Shown here one piece after another: positions 18,193 to 27,364 of a stretch of 64,000 nt of DNA (its first letter is position 1; each line of letters opens with the position of its first letter). This DNA comes from Pseudorhodobacter antarcticus (GTDB lineage: Bacteria; Pseudomonadota; Alphaproteobacteria; Rhodobacterales; Rhodobacteraceae). The stretch is from the NCBI RefSeq assembly GCF_900110135.1, contig NZ_FOCO01000001.1:124001-188000 (forward strand), written 5' to 3'. Under the pieces are notes generated by a model, which saw only the letters and a program-made list of their open reading frames with translations, searched no databases and was not told the DNA's origin. The position numbers and the translations under genes are program-made.

Positions 18193-21007
18193 TTTTGGGC
18201 GCGTCTGGCTCATCAGGCGTAGGGTGGGTGGAACCCACCGCCCCGCCCGCGTCGTCGCCATCGGCCCCCCTATCCCACTGCGCGGTCATTTTGCGGTTCA
18301 GCCATGTCAGCCCAACCAAGGCAAGGCCCAGCCCCATGAACGACATCACGCGGATCAACCCTGACAGCCCCGATGTGTCCACCAAAAACACCTTGGCGAT
18401 GGTCAGCGCGACCCCCGCCATCGCGACCTTGCGCAACGTGTCGGACCGTCTGGAAAACGCCAACATCAACAGCGTCACAGACGCGATCAACATGGCAAGG
18501 GTGTAGCTGTAAAGTTCGGCATCCGTGAACCCCGGCACCCACAATTCCCGCCCGCGCCACAGGCGGCGAATTTCCATCCCGACATACAGCGTTGCAAACA
18601 GGCTGGCGCATAGGATGAACCCGATCTGCCTGCGCCGCGATTGCGGGATTTTCCACGCACCAACCGCAAACGCCGCCGCGAGGGGTAAGAACGCCAGCGC
18701 CAAACTGTCGAACACCGGCGGGCCCAGCACGCGCCCGCCCAAAGGGCTAAGCGGGCTGAAAATGGTCAGCAACCCCACGATGGGCGTCAAGGCCGACAGG
18801 CTGTAAAGCACCGCCAAACTGCCCCGCACAACGCGGCTGAAACGGCCCCCCGTTTGCATCCGGTACAGTTGCGCCAGCGCCAAAGCGACCCAGATCGTCG
18901 CCACCAGCCCCAGCATGAAATGATTGTCGCTGGAGGTATCGGGCACCGCCCGGATCAGCGTGACCATCGCAAAAATGCCCGCAATGGTCCACACAGCGCT
19001 TTCCAACACAACGGTGGTTTTGGGGCTGCGCCCACGTGTGATCACCCATGCGGCGGCCAGCAAGGCAATCGGGGCCAAATAGGCAAAAGCCACCTCTAGA
19101 TAAGGGGTTTTCGCCGTGTCGCCGCCCCAATTCATATCCAGCGCCCACGGCAGGCCCGGCCAAACCACCAGCCGAAAGGTGATAATGGCCACCGCGATTT
19201 GGATGAAATACGCCAGCGGCGGCAGCGATGTGCGACGGTCCAACAGCGCGGTGCCAAGCACCATCACGGCCAGCGCCACGGTCAGCGCCGCGTTGGTCAT
19301 CACCAAAAATACCGCCAGCGTGATCAGCGTCAGCGCACCATTGGCAAACAGCCCCGTGCGCAAGGGGGCTTGCGCGTCAGCCCCCTGCGTGCGCAAGGCC
19401 AGCGCCGTCATCAAAACCGCCACCGCGATCACCGCCAGCGCCCAAGGATAAGCGCCCAGAACCGCGCCGGGGTTCCACAGAAACTCAAGGATAAGCACGG
19501 TCGCGGGCGCGAAAACCGTGGCCGCCAGCGCCCAAAAACTGGCCGCATCGGGATCGCCGCGCACCGACCATTGCATCCGCGCGAACATGAAAACCGTGCC
19601 CACTGCGGCCAGCGCTGTCAGCACCCAGATGGTCGCGGGGATTGGGGTTGCCGGGCCTTCCAGCACCGGGCCTGCCGCCGTTTGAAACGCCATGAACAGC
19701 GGGCCGTAATCAAGGCCTTGCAGCGCCAAAGCCACCAAAAAGGCCGCACCGGGGATCAAGGCGTGATCATACAGCGCTGTGGCGTGGCGGGTCCACAGCG
19801 TCAACGCCGCGACCATAACCAGCAGGGCAAACAGCGCCAGCCACACCGCATCGGGCGTGGTCGCATCATGGGCCACGGCCATTGCGGCCAGCGTTGCAGC
19901 CAGCGTGGCCCCCAGCGTTAGGCGGGTGGGAAAGGCGGGGCGCAGGGTGAAACGGCTGCGCAAGCTGTCCAGCAGCGCCGTGCCCGATTGGCGCGGCGTC
20001 AGGCTGCGTTCGGGGATGGTAAAGGCGGCAAACGCCATGATCAGCGTGGCCGCGATAAAATGCAGCTCGGCGCGTTGCACGCTGTACAGCAGCGCGTTGC
20101 CGCCATAGGTCGCAAGCAGGCCAAAAGCAGACACCCAAGCCCACCGCTTTACCGTGTCCACGCCCAGCGCCGCAATGGCGACAAACGTCAGATAGTAATG
20201 CACCATCCAGCCATTATCGGACCCGCCGCCCACCAGAAACGGCGCAACCGTCGCCCCCAAAATACCAACCGCCGCCAGCATGGGGCCGTAAAACCAACCC
20301 AACACCATCGCCACGGTAGAGACGCCTGCAAGCCCGATCAAAGTGGTCAAGGGGCCCGTAAGGCCATACAGCGCGCGGGCCGAAAACACGGCAATATACA
20401 GCACGATAATACCCGCGCCCGACAGGGTTGATGGCAACCGCCGGGTCGCCCCCACCGCATCGCCATCCGCGTCCTCATCACCACCTTTGCGGCGAATATA
20501 CTCCCCCCCGCCGATCAAGGCCCCGCCAAAGGCCAGCGCGCCCATCACGCGCCAAAACGGGGTCAGCACGCCATTTTCAATGCCGTATTGCACCATAAAC
20601 AGCCCGGCAAACCCCAACGAGGCGGCCGCAATCGCCAGCACCCAATTGTCGCGCAACCACGCGGCAAAACTGGTGATAAGGCTGGTTTTGAACACATAAG
20701 CGCGGGGCGCGGTTTCGGGGATTGGCGCTGCCGCGGGGTTTGTGCTGCCTTTTGGCCAAGGGGACGCGGTCACCGCAGGGCCATCCGGGATGGGGGCATC
20801 CGGCGTATCGCGCAGCACCAAATCGGGGCGGCTGTACAGCGCCGCCTCCGCTTGGGGCGCGCCGGTTTGCAAACGCCGCACCAATTGGTCCAGATCGCGA
20901 ACCCGGCGTTTCAGCCCCAAGTGTGAGAAAAACAGATAGGGGACGACGAAAATGATCAACAACAGCGCAATCGCGGCAAGTGTAATCAACGCTTCCAACT
21001 CATCCAT
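18188..21007 (-). CDS. DUF2339-type large multi-pass membrane protein
   Basis: A 939-residue inner-membrane protein. An N-terminal helix (ITLAAIALLLIIFVVPYLFF) is followed by a short predicted coiled coil (RVRDLDQLVRRLQ), a Pro/Ala-rich linker, then over twenty hydrophobic segments, beginning DNWVLAIAAASLGFAGLFMV; this is the DUF2339 architecture. No enzyme motif is known. ATG 21007 has AAGGGG upstream; it starts 11 bases after the DUF1523 gene and is the last gene of the nine-gene operon. The C-terminal tail (GGAVGSTHPTPDEPDAPKT) is encoded by an inverted pair of REP-like repeats that also supply the stop codon. Confidence 0.85.
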   Translation of the reverse strand: MDELEALITLAAIALLLIIFVVPYLFFSHLGLKRRVRDLDQLVRRLQTGAPQAEAALYSRPDLVLRDTPDAPIPDGPAVTASPWPKGSTNPAAAPIPETAPRAYVFKTSLITSFAAWLRDNWVLAIAAASLGFAGLFMVQYGIENGVLTPFWRVMGALAFGGALIGGGEYIRRKGGDEDADGDAVGATRRLPSTLSGAGIIVLYIAVFSARALYGLTGPLTTLIGLAGVSTVAMVLGWFYGPMLAAVGILGATVAPFLVGGGSDNGWMVHYYLTFVAIAALGVDTVKRWAWVSAFGLLATYGGNALLYSVQRAELHFIAATLIMAFAAFTIPERSLTPRQSGTALLDSLRSRFTLRPAFPTRLTLGATLAATLAAMAVAHDATTPDAVWLALFALLVMVAALTLWTRHATALYDHALIPGAAFLVALALQGLDYGPLFMAFQTAAGPVLEGPATPIPATIWVLTALAAVGTVFMFARMQWSVRGDPDAASFWALAATVFAPATVLILEFLWNPGAVLGAYPWALAVIAVAVLMTALALRTQGADAQAPLRTGLFANGALTLITLAVFLVMTNAALTVALAVMVLGTALLDRRTSLPPLAYFIQIAVAIITFRLVVWPGLPWALDMNWGGDTAKTPYLEVAFAYLAPIALLAAAWVITRGRSPKTTVVLESAVWTIAGIFAMVTLIRAVPDTSSDNHFMLGLVATIWVALALAQLYRMQTGGRFSRVVRGSLAVLYSLSALTPIVGLLTIFSPLSPLGGRVLGPPVFDSLALAFLPLAAAFAVGAWKIPQSRRRQIGFILCASLFATLYVGMEIRRLWRGRELWVPGFTDAELYSYTLAMLIASVTLLMLAFSRRSDTLRKVAMAGVALTIAKVFLVDTSGLSGLIRVMSFMGLGLALVGLTWLNRKMTAQWDRGADGDDAGGAVGSTHPTPDEPDAPKT
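18218..18244 (+). repeat. REP-like palindrome, type A copy 2
   Basis: C, GTAG, GGTGGGTGGAACCCACC and GCCCC on the plus strand, inside the 3' coding end of the DUF2339 gene. Inverted relative to copy 1, separated from it by 25 bases, with the GTAG ends facing each other. Confidence 0.8.
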
Positions 21008-21018
21008 GCCCGACCCCT

Positions 21019-21672
21019 TTACCTGCGCGGTTTGCCCGTCCATGTCGCCAACCACGCCTTCAGGCGCGCCCACAGACTGTCTGCGCGGGCGTCCACCTCA
21101 TCAATCGTGTCACCGATGCTTTCCATCGCGGGGTCAATCGTGCGTTCGCGAAACTGCGCCCAAATGCGATAGAACAGCGCCAAAACCCCGGCCAAAAAGA
21201 TGAAAAACACCACGTTAAACCACGGGAAGAACGTCACATCCGGCCCCGCCACCGGGCGGATGCTGATGGCATTTGGAAAGATGCTAAAAAATTCATTGCG
21301 CCAACCGTAATGCGTGATCGCCACCCAAGCGGGAGCAGTCCTGTCCGTGCTAACCAACGCCTGCGATTGTGCCTGAAGGTTGGAGCTGTCGAGCTTGAAA
21401 TACGGGGGCCAACCCCAGCCTGTGTCCTCATTCCGGTAGACGATAATCTTGCCATTGGGGCGTTCGGCGTTGATGAACCGTACATCGCGACTGGTGCCCG
21501 CCGCCGTGCCCAAATCCGGGCTGGCCCAAAAGAACGAGTTTTCGCCAAAATCAATCCGGCGGTTTTCGGTGCCCACCACGCGCACGACATCTTTTTGCGG
21601 CAGCGTATAGTGGAAAAATGAAAACAGCAGCAAAGCGATTGTGGCGATGAAGGTCCATTTGACATAGCGCAT
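21019..21672 (-). CDS. DUF1523-family membrane protein
   Basis: 217 residues with hydrophobic helices at about 5-23 (VKWTFIATIALLLFSFFHY) and 148-168 (FFPWFNVVFFIFLAGVLALFY), enclosing a periplasmic domain with KDVVRVVGTENRRID and EDTGWGWPPYFK. This order matches DUF1523 of Alphaproteobacteria, which has no assigned function. Gaps of 13 and 11 bases to its neighbours place it in the operon. Confidence 0.8.
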   Translation of the reverse strand: MRYVKWTFIATIALLLFSFFHYTLPQKDVVRVVGTENRRIDFGENSFFWASPDLGTAAGTSRDVRFINAERPNGKIIVYRNEDTGWGWPPYFKLDSSNLQAQSQALVSTDRTAPAWVAITHYGWRNEFFSIFPNAISIRPVAGPDVTFFPWFNVVFFIFLAGVLALFYRIWAQFRERTIDPAMESIGDTIDEVDARADSLWARLKAWLATWTGKPRR

Positions 21673-21685
21673 GGGCGACCCCTTT

Positions 21686-21967
21686 TCAGGCGAAATTCAA
21701 CAGATACAAAGCGGCTATCACGCCAACCGTGGGAAGAACATAGACCAACCATATCAGCTTTTTGCGCAGGCTTTTTTCATACCCCGCCATGCCTGCCGCG
21801 ATGAACGTATCGCGGCTGCCCAAATCATGCGGCCCCTCTGTTTGCACCGCGTCCCATTCCTTTTCCAACGCCTCGCGGTAGGTGGACCGGGAATAGATCG
21901 ACAGCAAAAAATACAGCACCGTCAGCCCAATATAGCCAAAAATGGCAAGTCGCAAAAATCCAATCAT
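21686..21967 (-). CDS. small two-helix membrane protein
   Basis: A 93-residue protein with one hydrophobic helix near each end (FLRLAIFGYIGLTVLYFLLSIY and LIWLVYVLPTVGVIAALYLL) and a charged middle (EALEKEWDAVQTEGPHDLGSR). ATG 21967 overlaps the stop of the 454-residue gene (ATGA). No family recognised; a membrane subunit or anchor of the operon's system is a guess from position. Confidence 0.75.
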   Translation of the reverse strand: MIGFLRLAIFGYIGLTVLYFLLSIYSRSTYREALEKEWDAVQTEGPHDLGSRDTFIAAGMAGYEKSLRKKLIWLVYVLPTVGVIAALYLLNFA

Positions 21968-23328
21968 CGGCGTGCCTTTCGCACGGACCCCCAAGGGCCC
22001 ACCAAATCCACCATTTTTGGCGCGGGTTTCGGGTCATGGCGCCGCGCAGTCTGGGCGGCCTCGTCCATCCCCGGCTCCGCCCCAAACAATGCCGCCCGCG
22101 CGCCCGCCTTATCCACCTGATATTCCCGCGCCAAAAATTCGGCAACATAACCACGCTTGCGGTCGGACCATGTGGCATAGCTGGCGTAAAACAGCTCCTT
22201 ATGCGTGATATACATTTGCCGCACGTCCAAGGGGGCAAGTTGCGACAACAGCATGTTCACCAAATCGCGGTCGGCATGGGGCCGCGCGCGCAGGGTGTAA
22301 AAATACGCAGGGTGTTCGGACGTGATGCGCGGCCAGTCGCCGCCCCCTTCAACCCAGGCCAGCAACCGCGCCAGCCCCAAAAACGCCTCTGGCAGCCCCG
22401 CGCCCATCCGCTGCGCGATTTTGCGCAGGTCGTTGCGGGTGGCATTGCCCAGATCAAGGGCCAGCGCATCGGCCACATCGACCAGAATAAAGTCCATTTT
22501 CTGGCGCAGCATGCCCGCACTGTCCATGCCGCGCGCGGTGACGATGGGTTCCACCAACCCGTTTTTATCCAACCAATCCGCGATCTTGTTGCGCTGCGAC
22601 AGGGTGATGACCAAGCCCACATCCCCCAGATCGGCGGGCGTGGTCGCAATCACCGCCGGGGTTTTGCAGCCGCGAAACACATAAAGCCCGCCAAAGTGCG
22701 CGGTCCAGAAATTCGGCTGTTCAAACGTCATTTTCGGCAGGGCAATCGGCACTCGCGTTACATCGCCCGTGCGTTTGGCCAGCCCGATCATATCCGCGAT
22801 CAACACATCATCGCGCCAGCCGGCGGGCTCATTGCGAAACCGATCAATCAGCGTGGCCAGTTTGCCCGCATCCGCCACATGGCCGCCGATCGTATCCGCC
22901 TCCACCGTCACACGCCGAATATCCAACAGGCGGGCGGGGGTTGCCACCTCATACACGCTGTTCGACAGCTCCCCCGCCACGGCGTCGCGGGCGGTTAGCG
23001 CAAACAGCTGCGCGTCATTGGCCTCCATAAACTGGCGCAAAATCCCGCGCGAGGTGGAGAAAGTGACGTTGAGCAACGGCGCTGTTTTCTGCGCCGTAGT
23101 CAGGATGATAAACTGACGGTTGCAGCCATTGGGGTTGAGATAGCGGTCATCGCCCAACTCATCCCCGATTTCGGGGGAATAGCCGGAAATGTCGATGTGA
23201 AAATCGGTCAGGGTGGTGCGCTTGCCCGTCAAATGCTCCAACGCGCGGTTATAGCGTTCGATTAGCGCGGGCGATGTCACCTCCACCAGATTGCCGAACA
23301 TCAACCCTTTTTCGATCAGGCGTTTCAT
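21964..23328 (-). CDS. uncharacterised soluble protein of the AAA operon (possibly DUF6638)
   Basis: 454 residues without signal peptide or membrane segments. Distinct stretches include TDFHIDISGYSPEIGDELGDDRYLNP in the N-terminal part and ERLLAWVEGGGDW-like helical sequence later; the C-terminus is basic and Pro-rich. From memory it resembles a Rhodobacteraceae family annotated DUF6638; this was not checked. It overlaps both neighbours by four bases, so its level is tied to theirs. Function unknown. Confidence 0.8.
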   Translation of the reverse strand: MKRLIEKGLMFGNLVEVTSPALIERYNRALEHLTGKRTTLTDFHIDISGYSPEIGDELGDDRYLNPNGCNRQFIILTTAQKTAPLLNVTFSTSRGILRQFMEANDAQLFALTARDAVAGELSNSVYEVATPARLLDIRRVTVEADTIGGHVADAGKLATLIDRFRNEPAGWRDDVLIADMIGLAKRTGDVTRVPIALPKMTFEQPNFWTAHFGGLYVFRGCKTPAVIATTPADLGDVGLVITLSQRNKIADWLDKNGLVEPIVTARGMDSAGMLRQKMDFILVDVADALALDLGNATRNDLRKIAQRMGAGLPEAFLGLARLLAWVEGGGDWPRITSEHPAYFYTLRARPHADRDLVNMLLSQLAPLDVRQMYITHKELFYASYATWSDRKRGYVAEFLAREYQVDKAGARAALFGAEPGMDEAAQTARRHDPKPAPKMVDLVGPWGSVRKARR

Positions 23329-23651
23329 TTCGCGTTCCTTGGGCTGTTGGCGCGTACCTTATCCGCCGCGCGGCCAAAGGCGAACAAAAACCACGGCAGC
23401 CAGAATGTGGCGCTGAACCCGGCGAGGCCGAGGGATTCCCATGCGCGGGCGGTAAGGTCGGTCAAGTTGTCGGGGTTGGCTGCAAACATGGCGGCGGTGG
23501 CGGTGATGGCGCATAGCGCGATGCCTTTGATCCGCGCGTGCATGGGGCCGTGGGCAAACAGGCTGGCGGGGCGCGTGACGATGGGCACCGCGATGAGCGA
23601 GACGAAGGCGAGGGCGGCGAGGAGGGTGGTTGCGAGGATGAGGAGGGTCAT
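23325..23651 (-). CDS. small membrane protein of the AAA operon
   Basis: 108 residues with hydrophobic segments at about 2-27 (TLLILATTLLAALAFVSLIAVPIV), 44-58 (IKGIALCAITATAAMFAA) and 77-95 (GFSATFWLPWFLFAFG). The start at 23651 begins the first helix; AAAGG is some ten bases upstream. Its stop overlaps the 454-residue gene's start (ATGA). No family recognised. Confidence 0.7.
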   Translation of the reverse strand: MTLLILATTLLAALAFVSLIAVPIVTRPASLFAHGPMHARIKGIALCAITATAAMFAANPDNLTDLTARAWESLGLAGFSATFWLPWFLFAFGRAADKVRANSPRNAK

Positions 23652-23786
23652 GGAGTGGGGCCTTTGGGATAAGCGCAAACGCCATTTACCGCGCCAGCAG
23701 ATTGGGGCAGGCGCTGCCATTTGATAGCCAGAGTGCAGGACCTATTCACCATAGAAGTATGTATTTTCACAGATTCCAATCTCCTT

Positions 23787-24287
23787 CTATCCTGATGCGT
23801 TTGATTTAAGGTCTTGTTTTAGCCTCTCCCATTCGCGCTTCAAAATTTGTTGAGAAAGGGAAACTAACGGTTTGACCTTCATATCTGATTGAGGTCCTCC
23901 AAACAAAAACTGCTCGCTAGTCCTCATAAGGGTCTCGTGCATCGCATCATAGTCAGGATCACCAGCGTTCATTCGCATTTGTATTCGCATTGCCAGAATC
24001 GACATACGTTCTACTTTATCGATAGGCGCCGCCCCAGTGTATGCAATCGCCGTAATTCCTGCGAATTCAGATAGATCATCCCTAAGCGCATCAATCCATT
24101 GTTGGCGAAATGCCGCAATTTGGGCAGTAACCTCGAAGTATCTTTGAACTTTCTCAGAATTTAACGCTCTGCGTACAGCGAACTGAGATGAAACAATAGC
24201 AACCACGAAAGATATGAACGGAATTAGCAGTGAAAAAGTTAAAAGCTGGTTTGCGTCTAGCCATGCGGATACCTCTGTAAGCTTCAC
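23787..24287 (-). CDS. single-pass membrane protein, AT-rich insert in the operon
   Basis: A 166-residue protein with one N-terminal helix (LLTFSLLIPFISFVVAIVSS) and a cytoplasmic helical domain with FRQQWIDALRDDLSEF and ILKREWERLKQDL near its end. This outline (short N-terminus, one helix, conserved R..WI..LRD, terminal LKREW) recurs in unnamed accessory proteins scattered through Proteobacteria. GTG 24287 overlaps the ATPase stop (GTGA). Base composition is visibly more AT-rich than the genes on either side, and the only sizeable gap in the operon (135 bases) lies just after it, suggesting later acquisition. Confidence 0.75.
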   Translation of the reverse strand: MKLTEVSAWLDANQLLTFSLLIPFISFVVAIVSSQFAVRRALNSEKVQRYFEVTAQIAAFRQQWIDALRDDLSEFAGITAIAYTGAAPIDKVERMSILAMRIQMRMNAGDPDYDAMHETLMRTSEQFLFGGPQSDMKVKPLVSLSQQILKREWERLKQDLKSNASG

Positions 24288-26221
24288 CCCTTACCCTCCA
24301 AATACCGCCGTTTCGCCGCCTCTTGCCGCCCGAAATCGCGGACCATATTGGCAATCGCCACCTCATCCGACTTGTCGGCATAGCGGAATTCACTGTCCGC
24401 ATAGCGGTTGATTTCCTGCACCACCATATCGACCGTGATTTTCTGCGTCATGCCCTTAATCATCGCCAGCTTTTCGTCATACCCCTTGAACAAGAACACC
24501 TCCGGCTGTTCCATCCACACGTCCGGCAATTCAAAATCCATCGCCCGGACCTTGACCGCGTCGGTGATGTTTTTAATCGCGCGGCCGGTAAAGCGGGGGT
24601 CGGCGGCTTGGATCGCCTTCAGATAGGTGCCGAGTTTGGCGATGGTATCAAGGCGGCCAAGATCGCGGCCCACGCGGTCCCACACCTCCAGCAGCCCCGC
24701 CTCTTGCGGGCGGGCGTGGCCTTCAAAACTGGCGGCAACGGCGCGTTTCATTTCTTGGGCGGCGAACAGATCATGCGCGCCCACGGGGATGTCGTGGTTT
24801 TTGCCCATCAGCAGGGCAAGGATGTCGATGTAATCCTCGCGCGTTTGGGGGCCATCGACCAGAAACCGCGCGCCCGCCCGTTGGCGCAGCGCATCATCGA
24901 CGTTTTCGGGGAAATTGCTGAACATCCCGAACGTGCAATTGCCGCGCACGACCGTATTCGCCCCCGCAAACGCCTCCATAAACACGGCAGTCACCTCCTG
25001 CTGGCCGGCGCTCGATTGTTTGTCACCGCGTTTGCCTGCGATTTGGTCGATATCGTCGATGGTACCAAAGCCGATCACGGCGGGGTCAAGGATATTGGTG
25101 ATAAACGCCTTGGCGTTTTGCCCCGATTTGCCTTGGTAGCTGTCGATTTGGTCGATGGAAAAGTTCTGATAGCGGAAGGGATAGCCTGCGTTCTTACTGT
25201 AATCATTCAGCAATCCGGCCATCATCTGAATAAGCGTGGTCTTGCCCGTGCCCGGCGCACCATCGCCCATAAAGGTGAAAATAAACCCGCCCATTTCGGC
25301 AAAGGGGTTCAGCTTGCGATCAAAATCATAGGCCATCAGCATTTTCGCCAACCGCAAGGATTGGTATTTGGCGATGTGGTTGCCCACCACCTCATTCGGT
25401 TTTTTGAACGTCATGGTCAGGATGGTGCCGCGCGCGGCAAGGGCGGGTTTGAACCCTGCGATGGTCAGCTTGTCCGCCTCCACGCGCCAACTGGCCCCGG
25501 TAAACCCACCCACGCGCGGCGCATCGGTGGCGCGCAGGGCCACGGCGGCCATCAGCGCCTCGGCATAGGCGAGAATGGTGGCGACAAGGCTGGCATCATC
25601 CGCTGCATGCGCGCCAATCGCTTGGTCCAGCTCCCATATCGCGCCATGCAGGGCCAGTGGCGCGTTGTCGGTCAACACCTCTTGCACCGGACCAATATCC
25701 ACGCCAACCTCAGACGCGTGGGGGGCCAGCAAAAACGCGGTGGCATTGGCAAAAGTGTAGAGCACGGCCAGCGCCTCAGCCGCCAACAACTCAGTGAATT
25801 CGGGTTTGCGGTCGGTGGGCAAACGCGCCTCCAAATTCGCCTTTTTTAACTCAATCAAAGGCGTTTGGCGGGCGTATTCTTGGCCTACGGCCAGCGCGAT
25901 AGACAAAGCACGGCGCAGGGTTTGCGCCACGGTCGCTTGGATGGGGGAGGTCAGCGGGTCATCGTCATCCTTCTCCGCAATCCGGTCCAGCAGGCGCACA
26001 CCCGTTGGCGCGGCCATGCTGCGCGTCACCAAACCCGGCGTGGTACTGCGAAAACGGCGGCCCATCGCGGCGACACCCGGCGACGCTTCGGGCGCGATCA
26101 CCGAAAACCGCGCGGTGCCAATGCGCGGCGTGTGGTCCACCCCCATCAGCATTTCGGTGGCGGCCAAATAATGCGCGCGAATGTCCGCCTCGCGCAGTTC
26201 CATCGTGTCGCGTGTGGTCAT
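24284..26221 (-). CDS. classical AAA-family ATPase with Walker-B Asp in place of Glu
   Basis: 645 residues: a helical N-terminal domain (to ~280) of unknown type, then one AAA module. Walker A is GDGAPGTGKTT at 319-329. Walker B is TIDDIDQIAGKRG at 387-399, where classical AAA proteins have IDEID; the catalytic Glu is Asp390 here. FGMFSNFPENVDDALRQRAGARF (431-453) supplies the sensor-1 Asn436 and the arginine fingers, a layout of the classical AAA clade (FtsH, Vps4, katanin relatives), not MoxR or Clp. A helical C-terminal domain follows. Such ATPases remodel or unfold protein substrates; the coiled-coil protein encoded first in the operon is a possible one. Confidence 0.85.
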   Translation of the reverse strand: MTTRDTMELREADIRAHYLAATEMLMGVDHTPRIGTARFSVIAPEASPGVAAMGRRFRSTTPGLVTRSMAAPTGVRLLDRIAEKDDDDPLTSPIQATVAQTLRRALSIALAVGQEYARQTPLIELKKANLEARLPTDRKPEFTELLAAEALAVLYTFANATAFLLAPHASEVGVDIGPVQEVLTDNAPLALHGAIWELDQAIGAHAADDASLVATILAYAEALMAAVALRATDAPRVGGFTGASWRVEADKLTIAGFKPALAARGTILTMTFKKPNEVVGNHIAKYQSLRLAKMLMAYDFDRKLNPFAEMGGFIFTFMGDGAPGTGKTTLIQMMAGLLNDYSKNAGYPFRYQNFSIDQIDSYQGKSGQNAKAFITNILDPAVIGFGTIDDIDQIAGKRGDKQSSAGQQEVTAVFMEAFAGANTVVRGNCTFGMFSNFPENVDDALRQRAGARFLVDGPQTREDYIDILALLMGKNHDIPVGAHDLFAAQEMKRAVAASFEGHARPQEAGLLEVWDRVGRDLGRLDTIAKLGTYLKAIQAADPRFTGRAIKNITDAVKVRAMDFELPDVWMEQPEVFLFKGYDEKLAMIKGMTQKITVDMVVQEINRYADSEFRYADKSDEVAIANMVRDFGRQEAAKRRYLEGKG

Positions 26222-26233
26222 ATATCCCCCGAA

Positions 26234-27358
26234 TTATCGTTGCGGCAGCACACGGCCCCCCGCGCCCACCACAAATTTGCGCACCCCGGCAAAGCCCGGC
26301 GGGTTACGTTCGGCCAGCGCCTGATACGGGCGTTCCGGCATAATCAGCATCCGCTCCATCGCCGTGGCACCAATATCGGCCAGGGTTTTCCCCGCAAACG
26401 GGCTAGAGGCGAAAATTTGACGCTCCGAGGTGGAAAACCACCCGGTTTTCACGGTTTCCTCACGTTCGGCCAGCAAATCCTCCACCGTCCAGACCAGCGC
26501 CCAATCTTGCAGCGGTTCGGCATTGGCATGGGCCAAAACATCGGAAATCGGGCCCGATTGAAGGGTAAACGCGCTGGAATACATCGGCCCCAAATGGATG
26601 CGGCGCAGGCGCTTGGGGTAGAGATCATCGAAATCGGTATCAAACCCTTTGGCGATGGTGATCAGTTTCAACCCATCAAAACTTTGCGCCATCAAATGCG
26701 CCTGAACCTGCGGCCACCGCCTGTCATCACGCGGCAAATGCGTTTTCCCGCTATCCTCCACGTTCAGCAAATAAATCACGGGCAGGTTGGTTTGCGTGTC
26801 ATAGACCGCCCAATGCACCAGCCATTGCCGCCGCCCCGCGCTTTCGCCCAGCCATTGAATATCGGGGTCATTGCGCGCCCAAAACTGCGCACCGCTGCGC
26901 AAGCTCTCGTAATACAGCCGCTGCGAAAGCGTGAATTGCAGGCGCGTGGGGATTGCCAGATCGCCAACAATTTGGCGGATCATGGAATCTTTGATCTCCG
27001 CCTCACTCGGCAAACCTGCCAAATGGCGGTCGGCCTGCATGGCGTCATTCGCCATCACCAACAGTTCTTGGGCAATGGGAAACCCAGATTCGTGCCGATC
27101 AAAGGTCAAACGCCCCGGCAGCGGCCCATCAATGCGCCCCGTCATCAGGTATTTATACCCCAAGGATTGAAATGTCAGGCCAAGCCGTTGAATATACGCG
27201 CCAATCACTCGCGCATCCAGCTTTGACAGGCTGCCGTCGGTTTCCAACTCGGCGGCAACCCGGCCCAAATGCCCAGTGATGCGGTCGAACGTATCAAAAT
27301 ACCGCCGCACAATCGCGGTGTCATACAGTTCTGTATGGTCGTCGGTTAAGCCGTTCAC
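26234..27358 (-). CDS. uncharacterised soluble protein of the AAA operon
   Basis: 374 residues, no signal peptide or membrane helix. The N-terminal third is helical; a middle stretch WLVHWAVYDTQTNLPVIYLLNVED looks like a beta-sheet core; the end is FAGVRKFVVGAGGRVLPQR. GTG 27358 is the start (AGGG upstream), six bases after the coiled-coil gene; the ATPase starts 12 bases after its stop. Not recognised as any family; it sits between the coiled-coil protein and the ATPase, so an adaptor role is possible. Confidence 0.78.
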   Translation of the reverse strand: MNGLTDDHTELYDTAIVRRYFDTFDRITGHLGRVAAELETDGSLSKLDARVIGAYIQRLGLTFQSLGYKYLMTGRIDGPLPGRLTFDRHESGFPIAQELLVMANDAMQADRHLAGLPSEAEIKDSMIRQIVGDLAIPTRLQFTLSQRLYYESLRSGAQFWARNDPDIQWLGESAGRRQWLVHWAVYDTQTNLPVIYLLNVEDSGKTHLPRDDRRWPQVQAHLMAQSFDGLKLITIAKGFDTDFDDLYPKRLRRIHLGPMYSSAFTLQSGPISDVLAHANAEPLQDWALVWTVEDLLAEREETVKTGWFSTSERQIFASSPFAGKTLADIGATAMERMLIMPERPYQALAERNPPGFAGVRKFVVGAGGRVLPQR

Positions 27359-27364
27359 CTTGCC

